Below are positions 24,365 through 33,307 of a DNA stretch of 64,000 nt, piece after piece. Below the pieces are notes generated by a model, which was given only the letters and a program-made list of their open reading frames with translations, did not search any database and was not told where the DNA came from. This stretch comes from Curtobacterium sp. PhB115. GTDB taxonomy: Bacteria; Actinomycetota; Actinomycetes; Actinomycetales; Microbacteriaceae. The stretch's first letter is position 1. Every line of letters starts with the position of its first letter. The position numbers and the translations under genes were made by a program. The DNA lies in the NCBI RefSeq assembly GCF_003752025.1, contig NZ_RJKR01000005.1:186001-250000 (forward strand), written 5' to 3'.

Positions 24365-24739
24365 CTAGGCGGTGTGGTCCACCGGGAGCTCGAGCGGGAT
24401 GGTCGGGCAGTCGGCCCAGAGTCGCTCGAGCGAGTAGTACTGACGGTCCTCGTCGTGGAACACGTGCACGACGATGTCACCGAAGTCGATGAGGACCCAA
24501 CGGCCCTCGCTCCGGCCTTCGCGGCGGAGGGTCTTGGCGCCGAGCTCGAGGAGGCGTTCCTCGACGGCGTCGGCGATGGACTGCACGTTGCGCTCGTTCC
24601 GACCGGTTGCGAGCAGGAACACGTCCGTGAGCTGCAACGGCCCGGTCACATCGAGCGCGACGAGGTCCTCGGCCTGCTTGGCGTCCGCCGCGAGAGCGGC
24701 GGCCTGCACGAGTTCCAGTGCGCGAGTGGAGGCGGTCAC
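24365..24739 (-). CDS. rsfS: Ribosomal silencing factor RsfS
   Basis: The 124-residue RsfS/Iojap/YbeB protein has LDVTGPLQLTDVFLLATGRNERNVQSI (two parts) and the signature GRWVLIDFGDIVVHVFHDEDRQYYSLERLW (two parts). It binds L14 of the large subunit and blocks subunit joining in starvation. The GTG at 24739 is preceded by GGAAGGA at 5 nt. An upstream in-frame GTG at 24805 lacks such a site. It is transcribed from its own -10 (24795-24800) downstream of the nadD block, which matches the usual nadD-rsfS neighbourhood. Confidence 0.95.
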   Translation of the reverse strand: MTASTRALELVQAAALAADAKQAEDLVALDVTGPLQLTDVFLLATGRNERNVQSIADAVEERLLELGAKTLRREGRSEGRWVLIDFGDIVVHVFHDEDRQYYSLERLWADCPTIPLELPVDHTA

Positions 24740-24794
24740 GGATTCCTTCCGGTCGTCGAGCCGGCCGAGAGCCGGATCGTTTGATGGGTCACGA

Positions 24795-24800
24795 TCATAA
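24795..24800 (-). promoter_or_regulatory. -10 box of rsfS
   Basis: TATGAT on the minus strand, near-consensus; the leader would be about 50 nt. A -35 is not evident. Confidence 0.5.
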
Positions 24801-24870
24801 GCCACCCCGCCGACGCACGGCCAGGCCGCGGCCGACGGGGCGTCGGGATCGGTCGTTCGGGACGACGGCG

Positions 24871-26409
24871 TCAGCCGCCGAACGTGTGGGTGGTCACGAG
24901 CGCGACGATGATCACGGCTGCTGCCGCGACACCGACCGCGCCGACCGTGACGCCGAGGATGAGCGGCGTGCGCGATTCCTTCGGCTTGGCGGCGGCGAGC
25001 ACGACCTGACGGGTCGAGGTGTGGCTCGACACCGCACGGCTGGCACGCACCGGGCTGGCGTCGGTGTCCGGCTGCTCGTCGTGCTGCTCGAGCAGGCGGT
25101 CGACCTCGGCGCCGTCGATCGGCCGGTGCGACCCGGTCGACGACAACGACGCCGGCAGGTCGATCGAGCCGGTGAGGATGACCTCACCGGTCGCGTTGAG
25201 CGCACCGGTCGGGTCGGCGAGGGCCGAGTTCGGCAGGATGATCGCGTTCGTGTTCGTCACGGCGACACGGCGCGTGCCGGTCTCGGCGTCGTGGACCTCG
25301 GAGTCGTTCGAGTCGTGGGCCTGCTGGGACCAGTGCCCCACCGGCGGCTCGAAGGCCGTCGTCAGGGGCTTCGGCTCGGAGGGCCGCTGGAAGGCTGCTG
25401 GGACCTTCGGGGCGTCCGTCGCGGGCTCGGGGATCGGGACCTCGTTGGTGTCGTCGTCCTCGGCGTCGAGCGAGAGCGGGAACACCCCGGGCGTCGAGGC
25501 GGCACTGGCCGGGATGACCGGTGCCGGCTGCGGCGCCGCGGCGGCGTCCGGCGCGGATCCGGGTCGCTCGGCTGCGGCCCGGGAAGCGGTGGTGCCGGCG
25601 ACGCCGGAGTCAGCCGGACCAGCGGCTGCGGGCGCGGTCGGGTCCGCGGCGTCGGCCTGGTCCGTGGTGGCGGTCGGGTCCGCGGCGGAGGCCGGGTCCG
25701 TAGCGGCGTCGGCCTGGTCCGCGACGGCGTCCTCGGACTCTGCGTCGTCCTCGAACTCCGCGTCGCTCTCGGACGGCGGCGACCAGGTCGAGCGGTGGCG
25801 GCGGGGCTCCTCGGCGTGCGCCGCAGCCTCGTCCAGGGGCTCGAGCGCGTCGGGCGAGCCGTCCGCCTCGGTCGCCTGGGCGACGGCGGCCTGGTCGAGC
25901 ACGGCGTCGCGCTCGGACTCGTGCGCGACCGGTGCGCTCGTCGGCTCGGGGGCGCTGCGCGAGGGGACGACGGGGTCGATCGTGTCGACCGAGCCGAGCA
26001 CGTCCTCCACGGTGCGGTCCGAGGACTGCGGCGTCGGGTTCTGCAGCGGCACCGGTAGCCCGGTCTGGCGCTCGGCGGCACGCAGCTCGCGGATCTGCCG
26101 ACGGGTCAGGCCACCGCTGCCGGGGACGATCTCGGTCGCCGACGCAGGCGGGAACGGCGGCACACCGGCCGCGGACTCAGGAGCCGACGGCACGGACGGC
26201 CGGGCCGCCGAGGCGGGGACGGACGACTGCGCGGCACCGGCCGGCGCGGGGGCGACGTGCGACCCCGGACGACGGCGCGACTCCGCGGACTCGACGGGGG
26301 CAGCGACGGTGGGCGGCGGCGTGGCGGGCTGCGAACCGGCCGCGGCGGCACGCTCCCGCTCGCGCGCCTGGCGCCGCGACAGGGGCGGCTGCGCGTCGGA
26401 CGAACTCAT
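24871..26409 (-). CDS. Long disordered protein with one C-terminal membrane helix
   Basis: I do not recognise a domain in this 512-residue protein. The N-terminus has two RRQ/RELR-type basic helices ([31 protein letters not shown]). Then come ~300 residues of Ala/Pro/Asp/Glu-rich low complexity, a more ordered region with [22 protein letters not shown], and a single C-terminal membrane segment ([23 protein letters not shown]). That suggests a tail-anchored protein with a cytoplasmic disordered body. Its ATG overlaps the nadD stop (ATGA), so it belongs to the proA-nadD operon. Confidence 0.75.
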   Translation of the reverse strand: MSSSDAQPPLSRRQARERERAAAAGSQPATPPPTVAAPVESAESRRRPGSHVAPAPAGAAQSSVPASAARPSVPSAPESAAGVPPFPPASATEIVPGSGGLTRRQIRELRAAERQTGLPVPLQNPTPQSSDRTVEDVLGSVDTIDPVVPSRSAPEPTSAPVAHESERDAVLDQAAVAQATEADGSPDALEPLDEAAAHAEEPRRHRSTWSPPSESDAEFEDDAESEDAVADQADAATDPASAADPTATTDQADAADPTAPAAAGPADSGVAGTTASRAAAERPGSAPDAAAAPQPAPVIPASAASTPGVFPLSLDAEDDDTNEVPIPEPATDAPKVPAAFQRPSEPKPLTTAFEPPVGHWSQQAHDSNDSEVHDAETGTRRVAVTNTNAIILPNSALADPTGALNATGEVILTGSIDLPASLSSTGSHRPIDGAEVDRLLEQHDEQPDTDASPVRASRAVSSHTSTRQVVLAAAKPKESRTPLILGVTVGAVGVAAAAVIIVALVTTHTFGG

Positions 26410-27005
26410 GCAACGCTCCGATACAGATGGTGCTTGGAGATGTACTGGACGACACCGTCGGGGACCAAGTACCAGACGGGCGATCCGCGTCTCACCCGGT
26501 CACGGCAATCAGTCGAGGAGATGGCCAGTGCGGGGACTTCGAGCAAGCTTACGTCGCGTTCGGGCAGTCCGGTGATGCTGAGCGCGTGTCCCGGACGTGT
26601 CACGGCGACGAAGTGCGCGAGGTCCCAGAGCCCATCATGGTCTTTCCAGTCGACAATCTGCTGAACGGCGTCTGCGCCCGAGATGAAGACGAGCTGCGCG
26701 TCCGGGCGCTGTTCGTGCAGGTCGCGGAGCGTGTCGACCGTGTACGTCGGGCCCGGCCGGTCGATGTCGACCCGGCTCACCGTGAACATCGGGTTCGACG
26801 CGGTCGCGATGACGGTCATCAGGTACCGGTGTTCGGCGTCGGTGACGCCGGACTTCATGTACGGCTGACCGGTGGGGACGAACACCACCTCGTCCAGATC
26901 GAACGCGCGCGCGACCTCGGATGCCGCGACGAGGTGACCGTGGTGGATGGGATCGAACGTGCCGCCCATCACCCCGATGCGCGGTCGTCCGGTGCTCTCG
27001 AGCAT
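26406..27005 (-). CDS. nadD: Nicotinate-nucleotide adenylyltransferase
   Basis: The 199-residue nucleotidyltransferase has [11 protein letters not shown] (residues 14-24) and the C-terminal [21 protein letters not shown] (two parts; the ISST-xx-R motif). It joins nicotinate mononucleotide and ATP to form deamido-NAD. The start at 27005 gives the usual length. The gap to the upstream 66-residue gene is 10 bp. The downstream gene overlaps by 4 bp. Confidence 0.95.
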   Translation of the reverse strand: MLESTGRPRIGVMGGTFDPIHHGHLVAASEVARAFDLDEVVFVPTGQPYMKSGVTDAEHRYLMTVIATASNPMFTVSRVDIDRPGPTYTVDTLRDLHEQRPDAQLVFISGADAVQQIVDWKDHDGLWDLAHFVAVTRPGHALSITGLPERDVSLLEVPALAISSTDCRDRVRRGSPVWYLVPDGVVQYISKHHLYRSVA

Positions 27006-27015
27006 CGAGTGCGGG

Positions 27016-27216
27016 TCAGATCTTGGTGTGACCGAACTCGTCGACACCCGTCTCGTTGTGGCGGGTGGCCTCGAACTTCTGGGAGTGGCGGTACGCCACG
27101 TCACGGAAGCTCCAGGTGACGAAGCCCAGGAAGATGAAGAACAGCGCACCGACGAGGGGGAACACGAACGCCGGGGCCCCGGACGCGTGCTCAGCAGCTT
27201 CTGCGAGGAAGGTCAT
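27016..27216 (-). CDS. Small membrane protein, 66 residues
   Basis: One membrane helix ([19 protein letters not shown]) is followed by a basic/His-containing tail ([20 protein letters not shown]). I know no function; a protein like this commonly sits next to nadD in Microbacteriaceae (from memory, unverified). GGAG is ~10 nt upstream of the ATG. It lies 41 bp after proA and 10 bp before nadD. Confidence 0.8.
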   Translation of the reverse strand: MTFLAEAAEHASGAPAFVFPLVGALFFIFLGFVTWSFRDVAYRHSQKFEATRHNETGVDEFGHTKI

Positions 27217-27257
27217 CGTTCGGTGCTCCGTTCGGTCGGGGAAAGACGGCGTTCAGT

Positions 27258-28523
27258 CTAGCCGCGGATCTGGCCGGTCCCGCGCACGATCCACTTGGTG
27301 CTGGTGAGTTCCGGCAGGCCCATCGGTCCGCGAGCGTGCAGCTTCTGCGTCGAGATGCCCACCTCGGCGCCGAACCCGAACTCGCCACCGTCGGTGAACC
27401 GCGTCGAGGCATTGACCATCACGACCGCCGAGTCGACGGTCGCGAGGAAGCGTTCGGCGGTGTCGACGTCGTTCGTCACGATCGACTCGGTGTGGTGCGT
27501 GGACCACCGCGCGATGTGCGCCATCGCGGCGTCGACGTCCGGCACGACCCGGATCGACAGGTCCAGGTCCATCGACTCGGTCGCCCAGTCGTCGTCGGTG
27601 GCGCGGAGGACGCCCGGCACGATCGCCCGCGTGGCGTCGTCACCGCGGAGCGTCACACCAGAGGCCCGGAGGCGGTCCGCCAGCACCGGCAGGAGGCGTT
27701 CGGCCGCCTGCTCGTGCACGAGCAGCGTCTCGAGGGCGTTGCACACGCTCGGGCGCTGGACCTTGCTGTTCAGGACGATGTCGACGGCACGCTGCTCGGG
27801 TGCGGACGCGTCGAGGAACACGTGCACCACACCGGCGCCGGTCTCGATGACGGGCACCTGCGACTCGGTGACGACGGTCTGGATCAGTGAGGCGCTCCCC
27901 CGCGGGATGAGCACGTCGACGAGTCCTCGCGCCCGCATCAGCTCGGTCGCACCGGCACGACCGAACTCGTCGATGGTCTGGACGAGCTCGTGTGGCAGCC
28001 CGACCGACTCGACGGCGTCCTGGATGGTCGCGACCAGCACGGCGTTGGTCCGCTCCGCCGCCGATCCGCCACGGAGCACGACGGCGTTGCCGGACTTCAG
28101 CGCGAGCGAGGCGATGTCGACGGTGACGTTCGGCCGGGCCTCGTAGATGGCACCGACGACGCCGAAGGGCACCCGGACCTGCGCCAGCTGGATCCCGTTC
28201 GGCAGCAGCGAGCCGCGGACGTGCTCGCCGACGGGGTCCTGCAGACCGACGACGTGCTCGACGGCGGCGGCCAGGGCGTCGATCCGCGCAGGGTCGAGAC
28301 GCAGACGGTCGACGAGTCCGGAGGACAGCCCGCTCTCCTCACCGGCGACGAGGTCCCCGTGGTTCGCGGCGATGACCTCGTCGGTCGCGGCCCGCACCGC
28401 GGCGGCGATGGCCGTCAGCGCGGCGTCCTTGACCGCCGTCGTCGCGGTCGCGAGCACCGACGATGCGGCACGGGCGGCGACGAGCTTGTCCGTCAGGGTC
28501 GGGGCGGGGGCGGTCAGCGACAT
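27258..28523 (-). CDS. proA: Gamma-glutamyl phosphate reductase
   Basis: The 421-residue aldehyde dehydrogenase-fold enzyme carries the catalytic Cys261 in QRPSVCNALETLL and the family region FGVVGAIYEARPNVTVD. It reduces gamma-glutamyl phosphate to the semialdehyde in proline synthesis, following ProB. The ATG is 6 nt after TACAAT and has no ribosome binding site, so it appears leaderless. proB lies upstream on the same strand, but 531 bp of repeat-rich DNA separates the two. Confidence 0.96.
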   Translation of the reverse strand: MSLTAPAPTLTDKLVAARAASSVLATATTAVKDAALTAIAAAVRAATDEVIAANHGDLVAGEESGLSSGLVDRLRLDPARIDALAAAVEHVVGLQDPVGEHVRGSLLPNGIQLAQVRVPFGVVGAIYEARPNVTVDIASLALKSGNAVVLRGGSAAERTNAVLVATIQDAVESVGLPHELVQTIDEFGRAGATELMRARGLVDVLIPRGSASLIQTVVTESQVPVIETGAGVVHVFLDASAPEQRAVDIVLNSKVQRPSVCNALETLLVHEQAAERLLPVLADRLRASGVTLRGDDATRAIVPGVLRATDDDWATESMDLDLSIRVVPDVDAAMAHIARWSTHHTESIVTNDVDTAERFLATVDSAVVMVNASTRFTDGGEFGFGAEVGISTQKLHARGPMGLPELTSTKWIVRGTGQIRG

Positions 28524-28529
28524 GGACCG

Positions 28530-28535
28530 ATTGTA
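28530..28535 (-). promoter_or_regulatory. -10 box of proA
   Basis: TACAAT (minus strand), close to the sigma-70 consensus, 6 nt from the proA ATG. Confidence 0.6.
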
Positions 28536-28691
28536 GGTCCGCCGTGCGCCCGTGTGACGGACCCGCCCACGGACCCCTCCGGCGGGTCAGGACACGTCGC
28601 ACCACGAACGCCGAGTGGTCGCGCCGCGTCGCTCCGCGCCGACCCCGTCGACTGATCCCGACCGTCCGACGGCGTCCCGTCGGTGAGCCGT

Positions 28692-28748
28692 GACCGCCTG
28701 GAGGCCCGGCACCGGTCCCTGGGACCCGCGCCGGGCCTCCAGGCGGTC
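28692..28748. repeat. Perfect 19-bp inverted repeat, family 2 palindrome (copy 1)
   Basis: GACCGCCTGGAGGCCCGGC at 28692-28710 is exactly complementary to 28730-28748, with a 19-nt loop that can pair further. The GGAGGCCCGG core and its complement recur in the hairpin at 52966-53008. Confidence 0.9.
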
Positions 28749-28763
28749 GCGTTCACTCCGCCG

Positions 28764-28967
28764 ACCGGTCACGACACGTCGTCCCGCGCCACGCGAGCGG
28801 TCGCAGACCGATCCACCGGTCACGACACGTCGTCCCGCGCCACGCGAGCGGTCGCAGACCGTTCGACCGGTCACGACACGTCGTCCCGCGCCACGCGAGC
28901 GGTCGCAGACCGTTCGACCGGTCACGACACGTCGTCCCGCGCCACGCGAGCGGTCGCAGACCGTCGC
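28764..28967. repeat. Four tandem copies of a 51-bp repeat
   Basis: Units start at 28764, 28815, 28866 and 28917 with exact 51-bp spacing. Each contains CACGACACGTCGTCCCGCGC and GCGAGCGGTCGCAGACCG. Only the last few bases vary. The block is bounded by two near-identical ~28-bp words ending GAGCCGTGACCGC (about 28672-28699 and 29006-29033). The 531-bp gap between proB and proA holds no gene. Frames run through it because the unit is a multiple of three. Confidence 0.95.
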
Positions 28968-29054
28968 TCCGCGACGTCTGCGCCGACGGTCCCCGACCAG
29001 TCGGCGCCGTCCCGACGGCGAGCCGTGACCGCTCCGGGGGCGGTGCGGGCTGCG

Positions 29055-29873
29055 TCAGCGACGCGGCGCGGCGTGGAACCAGGTACCGACGTGCTCGCCC
29101 GCGAGGGCACGGTCCACCAGCGCCGTGGCGGTGACGAGCACGGAGGTGCCCGCTTCGGCGGCGAGCCGTGCGGCGGCGACCTTCGTCCCCGCTCCCCCGG
29201 TGCCCACGCCTGCCTTGCCGATCGACCCGAAGGTGACCCCGGCGAGCTCGTCGCCGAACGGGACCTCGTCGATGCGCTCGGCACCGGGCTGCTCGGGCGG
29301 GCGGGTGTACAACGCCTCGACGTCGGAGAGCAGCACGAGGGCATCGGCCCCGAGGAGCCGCGCGACGAGCGCCGCCAGCCGGTCGTTGTCGCCGAAGCGG
29401 ATCTCGTGCGTGGCGACCGTGTCGTTCTCGTTGACGATCGGCAGCACCCGCAGGGCGAGCAGCCGGTCGATCGCTCGCTGCGCGTTCACCCGGTGCGTCG
29501 GGTTCTGCAGGTCCCCCGCGGTCAGCAGGATCTGCGCGGCGACGATCCCGTGCCGGTCGAGCTCCTTCTGGTACCGGAACATCAGCACGTTCTGGCCGGT
29601 GGCCGCCGCCGCCTGCTGGGTCGCGAGGTCGTCCGGTCGGCCCTCGAGCCCGAGGAACGGGAACCCGGTGGCGATCGCCCCGGAGGACACCAGGACGACC
29701 TCGGTGCCGCGACCGTACGCGGCCGACAGGGCGTCGACCAACGGACCGATCTGCCCGGCGGCGTCACCGCTGACCGACGACGACCCGACCTTGACCACGA
29801 TCCGCCGCGCACGCGGGATGTCCCCGCGCTTGGTGACGGGGCCCAGGTCGGTGCGAGCGGTCGTGTCGGTCAT
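29055..29873 (-). CDS. proB: Glutamate 5-kinase
   Basis: The 272-residue amino acid kinase has VVKVGSSSVSG at the N-terminus, LVSSGAIATG, IVNENDTVATHEIRFGDND (substrate loop) and FGSIGKAGVGTGGAGTKVAA (nucleotide region). It lacks the C-terminal PUA domain that many ProB proteins have. It phosphorylates glutamate, the first step of proline synthesis. It lies 7 bp after obgE and must be co-transcribed with it. Confidence 0.95.
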   Translation of the reverse strand: MTDTTARTDLGPVTKRGDIPRARRIVVKVGSSSVSGDAAGQIGPLVDALSAAYGRGTEVVLVSSGAIATGFPFLGLEGRPDDLATQQAAAATGQNVLMFRYQKELDRHGIVAAQILLTAGDLQNPTHRVNAQRAIDRLLALRVLPIVNENDTVATHEIRFGDNDRLAALVARLLGADALVLLSDVEALYTRPPEQPGAERIDEVPFGDELAGVTFGSIGKAGVGTGGAGTKVAAARLAAEAGTSVLVTATALVDRALAGEHVGTWFHAAPRR

Positions 29874-29880
29874 GCCGCGG

Positions 29881-31446
29881 TCAGTCCTTGTCGTCCGTCG
29901 TGCCGGCGCCGTCCGCCGCGCCCGCGTCCATCGTGCCGACCACGTCGTCGTCGTCCGCCCAGAGCCCGGAGACGCGCTCCTGCTCGAGCTCGGCGCGGGC
30001 GGCCGCCTTGGCGTCCATCCGCTCGAAGTACTCCTCGCGGCGCTCGTTGCGGGTCGGACGCGAGGTCGCCCCGATGCGGGCGTCGGTGCCACGGGCACTC
30101 GTGATGAGCTCCGCGGTCGAGGTGAGCGTCGGCTCCCAGTCGAAGACCATGCCGCCGTCGCCACCGATGACCACGGTCGAGCCGGCCACCGCACCGGCCT
30201 TGAACAGGCCGTCCTCGACGCCGAGCTTCGCGAGCCGGTCCGCGAGGAAGCCGATCGCCTCTTCGTTGGTGAAGTCGGTCTGCTGGATCCAACGCTCCGG
30301 CTTCGCGCCGCGGACGCGGTAGAAGCGGTGCTCCTCGCCGCCCTCGGCGCGGACCGTGAAGCCCTGGTCGTTGACGGCCTTCGGGCGGATGACGATGCGC
30401 TCCTGGACCGGCTCGGCGGCACGGGCCGCACGGGCCTGCTCGACGATGTCGGCCAGCGCGAACGTCAGCTCGCGGAGCCCCTTGTGCGACGCGGTCGAGA
30501 TCGGGAACACGCGGTAGCCGCGGCTCTCCAGCTCGGCGGTCACGAACTCGGCGAGCTCGGCGGCGTCCGGCACGTCGATCTTGTTGAGCGCGATGAGCTG
30601 CGGGCGCTCGAGCAGCGGGACCTGGCCCTCCGGCACGGGGTAGCGCTCGAGTTCGCCGAGGATCACGTCGAGGTCGCTGATCGGGTCGCGACCCGGATCC
30701 ATCGTGGCGCAGTCGATGACGTGCAGGAGCGCCTCGCAGCGCTCGACGTGCCGCAGGAACTCGAGCCCGAGGCCCTTGCCCTCCGAAGCGCCCTCGATCA
30801 GACCGGGGACGTCGGCCACGGTGAAGCGGGTCTCCCCGGACTCGACGACGCCGAGGTTCGGCGTGAGCGTCGTGAACGGGTAGTCGGCGATCTTCGGCTT
30901 GGCCGCGGAGATCGCCGCGATGAGCGAGGACTTGCCGGCGCTCGGGAACCCGACGAGGGCGACGTCGGCGATGGTCTTCAGCTCGAGGCTGATGTCACCA
31001 GCCCAGCCCTCGGTGCCGAGGAGCGCGAAGCCCGGGGCCTTGCGCTTGGTGGTGGAGAGCGCCGCGTTGCCGAGACCGCCCTGGCCACCAGGGGCCACGA
31101 CGACGCGCATGCCGGGCTCGGTGAGGTCGGCGATGACCTCGCCGGACTCGTCGTACACCACGGTGCCGATGGGGAGCGGGAGCTCGAGGACCTCGCCGCT
31201 GACGCCACTGCGGTGGTCGCCCATGCCGGGCTGCCCGTTCTTCGAGGAACGGTGCGGCGAGCGGTGGTAGCCGAGCAGCGTGGTGACCTGCGGGTCGGCC
31301 ACGAGCACGATGTCGCCGCCGTCACCGCCGTTGCCGCCGTCGGGCCCGGCGAGGGGCTTGAACTTCTCACGGCGGACCGACACGCAGCCGTTGCCGCCGT
31401 GCCCCGCGCTGAGGTGCAGGGTCACGCGGTCGACGAAGGTCGCCAT
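29881..31446 (-). CDS. obgE: Obg GTPase
   Basis: The 521-residue protein has the glycine-rich Obg fold ([17 protein letters not shown]), a GTPase domain with G1 [10 protein letters not shown]3 DVPGLIEGA and G4 NKID, and the C-terminal OCT domain typical of Gram-positive Obg. A ~60-residue charged tail follows. It assists large-subunit maturation and the stringent response. GGAG is found 9 nt before the ATG. Its place after rplU-rpmA is the conserved arrangement. Confidence 0.96.
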   Translation of the reverse strand: MATFVDRVTLHLSAGHGGNGCVSVRREKFKPLAGPDGGNGGDGGDIVLVADPQVTTLLGYHRSPHRSSKNGQPGMGDHRSGVSGEVLELPLPIGTVVYDESGEVIADLTEPGMRVVVAPGGQGGLGNAALSTTKRKAPGFALLGTEGWAGDISLELKTIADVALVGFPSAGKSSLIAAISAAKPKIADYPFTTLTPNLGVVESGETRFTVADVPGLIEGASEGKGLGLEFLRHVERCEALLHVIDCATMDPGRDPISDLDVILGELERYPVPEGQVPLLERPQLIALNKIDVPDAAELAEFVTAELESRGYRVFPISTASHKGLRELTFALADIVEQARAARAAEPVQERIVIRPKAVNDQGFTVRAEGGEEHRFYRVRGAKPERWIQQTDFTNEEAIGFLADRLAKLGVEDGLFKAGAVAGSTVVIGGDGGMVFDWEPTLTSTAELITSARGTDARIGATSRPTRNERREEYFERMDAKAAARAELEQERVSGLWADDDDVVGTMDAGAADGAGTTDDKD

Positions 31447-31481
31447 GGGTCCACTCCAGGTGTTTCGATGTGCCGACGGGG

Positions 31482-31538
31482 GTGTCGGCAGGGCCGACGG
31501 GTGTCGGCAGGGCCGACGGGTGTCGGCAGGGCCGACGG
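31482..31538. repeat. Three tandem 19-bp repeats upstream of obgE
   Basis: GTGTCGGCAGGGCCGACGG is repeated exactly at 31482, 31501 and 31520. Each unit contains a small inverted repeat (TCGGC/GCCGA). They lie in the obgE leader. Confidence 0.92.
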
Positions 31539-31551
31539 GATCGTCGGCGGG

Positions 31552-31589
31552 AAAAGCGAAGGAGGGGCGGGCACTCGGCCCGCCCCTCC
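31552..31589 (-). terminator. Terminator of the rplU-rpmA transcript
   Basis: A perfect 11-bp stem (GGAGGGGCGGG with its complement, 31561-31589) is followed on the minus strand by TTCGCTTTTC. It lies 21 bp after the rpmA stop. Confidence 0.85.
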
Positions 31590-31609
31590 CGCTGCAGTCG
31601 TTCGAACGA

Positions 31610-31861
31610 CTACGCGTTGACGATGTTGATGACCTTGCGGCCACCCTTGGTGCCGAACTCGACCGAACCGGACGAGAGGGCGAACAGCGTGTCGTCGCCA
31701 CCGCGGCCGACGTTGGCGCCCGGGTGGAAGTGGGTCCCACGCTGGCGGACGATGATCTCGCCGGCGTTCACGACCTCGCCACCGAAGCGCTTCACGCCGA
31801 GGCGCTGTGCGTTCGAGTCACGACCGTTGCGAGTCGAACTCGCACCCTTCTTGTGTGCCAT
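31610..31861 (-). CDS. rpmA: 50S ribosomal protein L27
   Basis: The 83-residue protein begins [20 protein letters not shown], the mature-type N-terminus without a cleaved leader. Conserved residues [17 protein letters not shown] and FHPGANVG follow. It is 12 bp after rplU. Confidence 0.98.
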   Translation of the reverse strand: MAHKKGASSTRNGRDSNAQRLGVKRFGGEVVNAGEIIVRQRGTHFHPGANVGRGGDDTLFALSSGSVEFGTKGGRKVINIVNA

Positions 31862-31873
31862 GAGTTGACTCCC

Positions 31874-32182
31874 TTACGCGATCTTGGTGATCTTGACGCG
31901 GGTCAGCTCAGCGCGGAAACCCTGGCGCTTCTTGTACCCGGTCTTGTTCTTGAACTTCTGGATGATGACCTTCGGACCGCGCAGGTCGTCGAGCACCTCG
32001 GCGGTGACCGTCACGTTGGCGAGCTCGGAAGCCGCCGACGTGATCTTGTCACCGTCCACGAGGAGCACGGGGGCGAGGTCGATGTTGCCCTTGTCGTCCG
32101 CCTTGACACGGTCGACGGTCAGGATGGTGCCGACCTCGACCTTTTCCTGACGGCCGCCGGCGCGCACTACTGCGTAAACCAC
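31874..32182 (-). CDS. rplU: 50S ribosomal protein L21
   Basis: The 102-residue protein starts [18 protein letters not shown] and ends with [19 protein letters not shown], both typical of L21. GTG 32182 is chosen for length and for AAGGA 8 nt upstream. The leader of ~117 nt from the promoter at 32306-32335 has room for regulation, but I recognise no known leader motif. Confidence 0.97.
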   Translation of the reverse strand: MVYAVVRAGGRQEKVEVGTILTVDRVKADDKGNIDLAPVLLVDGDKITSAASELANVTVTAEVLDDLRGPKVIIQKFKNKTGYKKRQGFRAELTRVKITKIA

Positions 32183-32305
32183 GTGGAAATCCTTACGTAA
32201 CTCTGCTTGAGGGAAGTCTCGGGTGCCCACTTCTGCACGAGCGGCTCCCGGAGGCCGGGCCCGATCGGCGACGCAGGCAGAACGGCCCGCTGACACCAGG
32301 GATCG

Positions 32306-32335
32306 AGAATACTCGATCCCCCTGGGTCCGGTCAA
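32306..32335 (-). promoter_or_regulatory. rplU promoter (-35 and -10)
   Basis: TTGACC (32330-32335) and TATTCT (32306-32311) with an 18-bp spacer on the minus strand. The -10 sits in a small palindrome, GATCGAGAATACTCGATC. Confidence 0.75.
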
Positions 32336-32348
32336 ACGGCGACACACG

Positions 32349-32354
32349 TACGAT
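32349..32354 (+). promoter_or_regulatory. -10 box of the DUF4031 gene
   Basis: TACGAT ends 6 nt before the GTG at 32361; divergent from the rplU promoter. Confidence 0.5.
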
Positions 32355-32360
32355 TGCACG

Positions 32361-32633
32361 GTGACCGTGTTGATCGACCCACCGACGTGGCCCGCTCACG
32401 ACACTCTGTGGTCGCACCTCGTCAGTGATGAATCCTACGCGGAACTCCACGCGTTCGCTGCACGTGCCGGTGTGCCGCGTCGTGCGTTCGACCATGACCA
32501 CTACGACGTGCCCCTCTCGCGGTACGACGAACTCGTGGCCGCGGGGGCGTCTGCGGTGACCGGCCGGGAGCTCGTCCTGCGCCTGATCGCGAGCGGACTG
32601 CGGGTCGCGCAGCGGGACAAGCGCGCGCTCTGA
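32361..32633 (+). CDS. DUF4031 domain protein
   Basis: The 90-residue protein starting [20 protein letters not shown] belongs to the DUF4031 family, small actinobacterial proteins of unknown function. His and Asp residues ([10 protein letters not shown]) are conserved-looking. The GTG start has a -10 box 6 nt upstream. It is alone on the plus strand, divergent from rplU, and ends at the edge of the repeat cluster. Confidence 0.85.
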   Translation: MTVLIDPPTWPAHDTLWSHLVSDESYAELHAFAARAGVPRRAFDHDHYDVPLSRYDELVAAGASAVTGRELVLRLIASGLRVAQRDKRAL

Positions 32634-33307
32634 CGCGGGGTCGGGCGCGGGCGCACCGTGCGAGGGTCCGCACGGCGCACGTCCGCACCGCACGGCAGCT
32701 CGCACGGTGCGACGCGAGCTCACGAGCGCGGCCGCACCGTGCGAGGGTCCGCACAGTGTGCGAGGCGAAACGCGCCGCACCCTGCGACGCCGGCTCACGG
32801 GCGCGGGCGCACCGTGCGAGGGTCCGCACAGTGTGCGAGGCGAAACGCGTCGCACCGTGCACGCAACCTCGCACACTGCGGGGCGCGGCACACGGTCCGG
32901 CGGCCCGGCACGCGGTCCGGCAGCGCCAGCACCCGGAGCTCGGCCTGGAGGCACGGCGCACGTCCGCAGCGCACGGCACCTCGCACGGTGCGACGCGGCC
33001 CACCGTGCGCGGGCGCACCGTGCGAGGTTCCGCACAGTGTGCGAGGCGAAACGCGTCGCACCATGCACGGAACCTCGCACACTGCGTTCGCGGCACAGCG
33101 CCAGCGCACCGCGCGAGGCCTGGAGGCACGGCGCACGTCCGCACCGCACGGAACCTCGCACGGTGCGACGCCGGCTCACGGGCGCGGGCGCACCGTGCGA
33201 GGGTCCGCACAGTGTGCGAGGCGAAACGCGCCGCACCGTGCGCGGAACCTCGCACACTGCGGTCGCAGCACGGCACAGCGCCGGCGCGGCACACGGTCCA
33301 GCGGCGC
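32634..33307. repeat. Cluster of alternating inverted GTGCGA modules, gene-free
   Basis: The 674-bp gap between two convergent genes is filled by two module types in the order B-A-A-B-A-B-A. A (~73 bp; about 32733 hybrid, 32808-32880, 33014-33086, 33189-33261) contains GTGCGAGGTTCCGCACAG (GGGTCC in some copies), then GTGCGAGGCGAAACGCG and CGGAACCTCGCACACTGCG, so it folds on itself. B (about 32671-32715, 32943-32996, 33118-33170) contains GGCGCACGTCCGC and CCTCGCACGGTGCGACG, whose end is complementary to the start of the next A. GTGCGA or its complement occurs 20 times. No coding frame is convincing. Confidence 0.9.

Noticed and set aside
28764-28967. Tandem 51-bp block as a CRISPR array
   Set aside because: Units are contiguous and identical throughout; there are no unique spacers and no cas genes.
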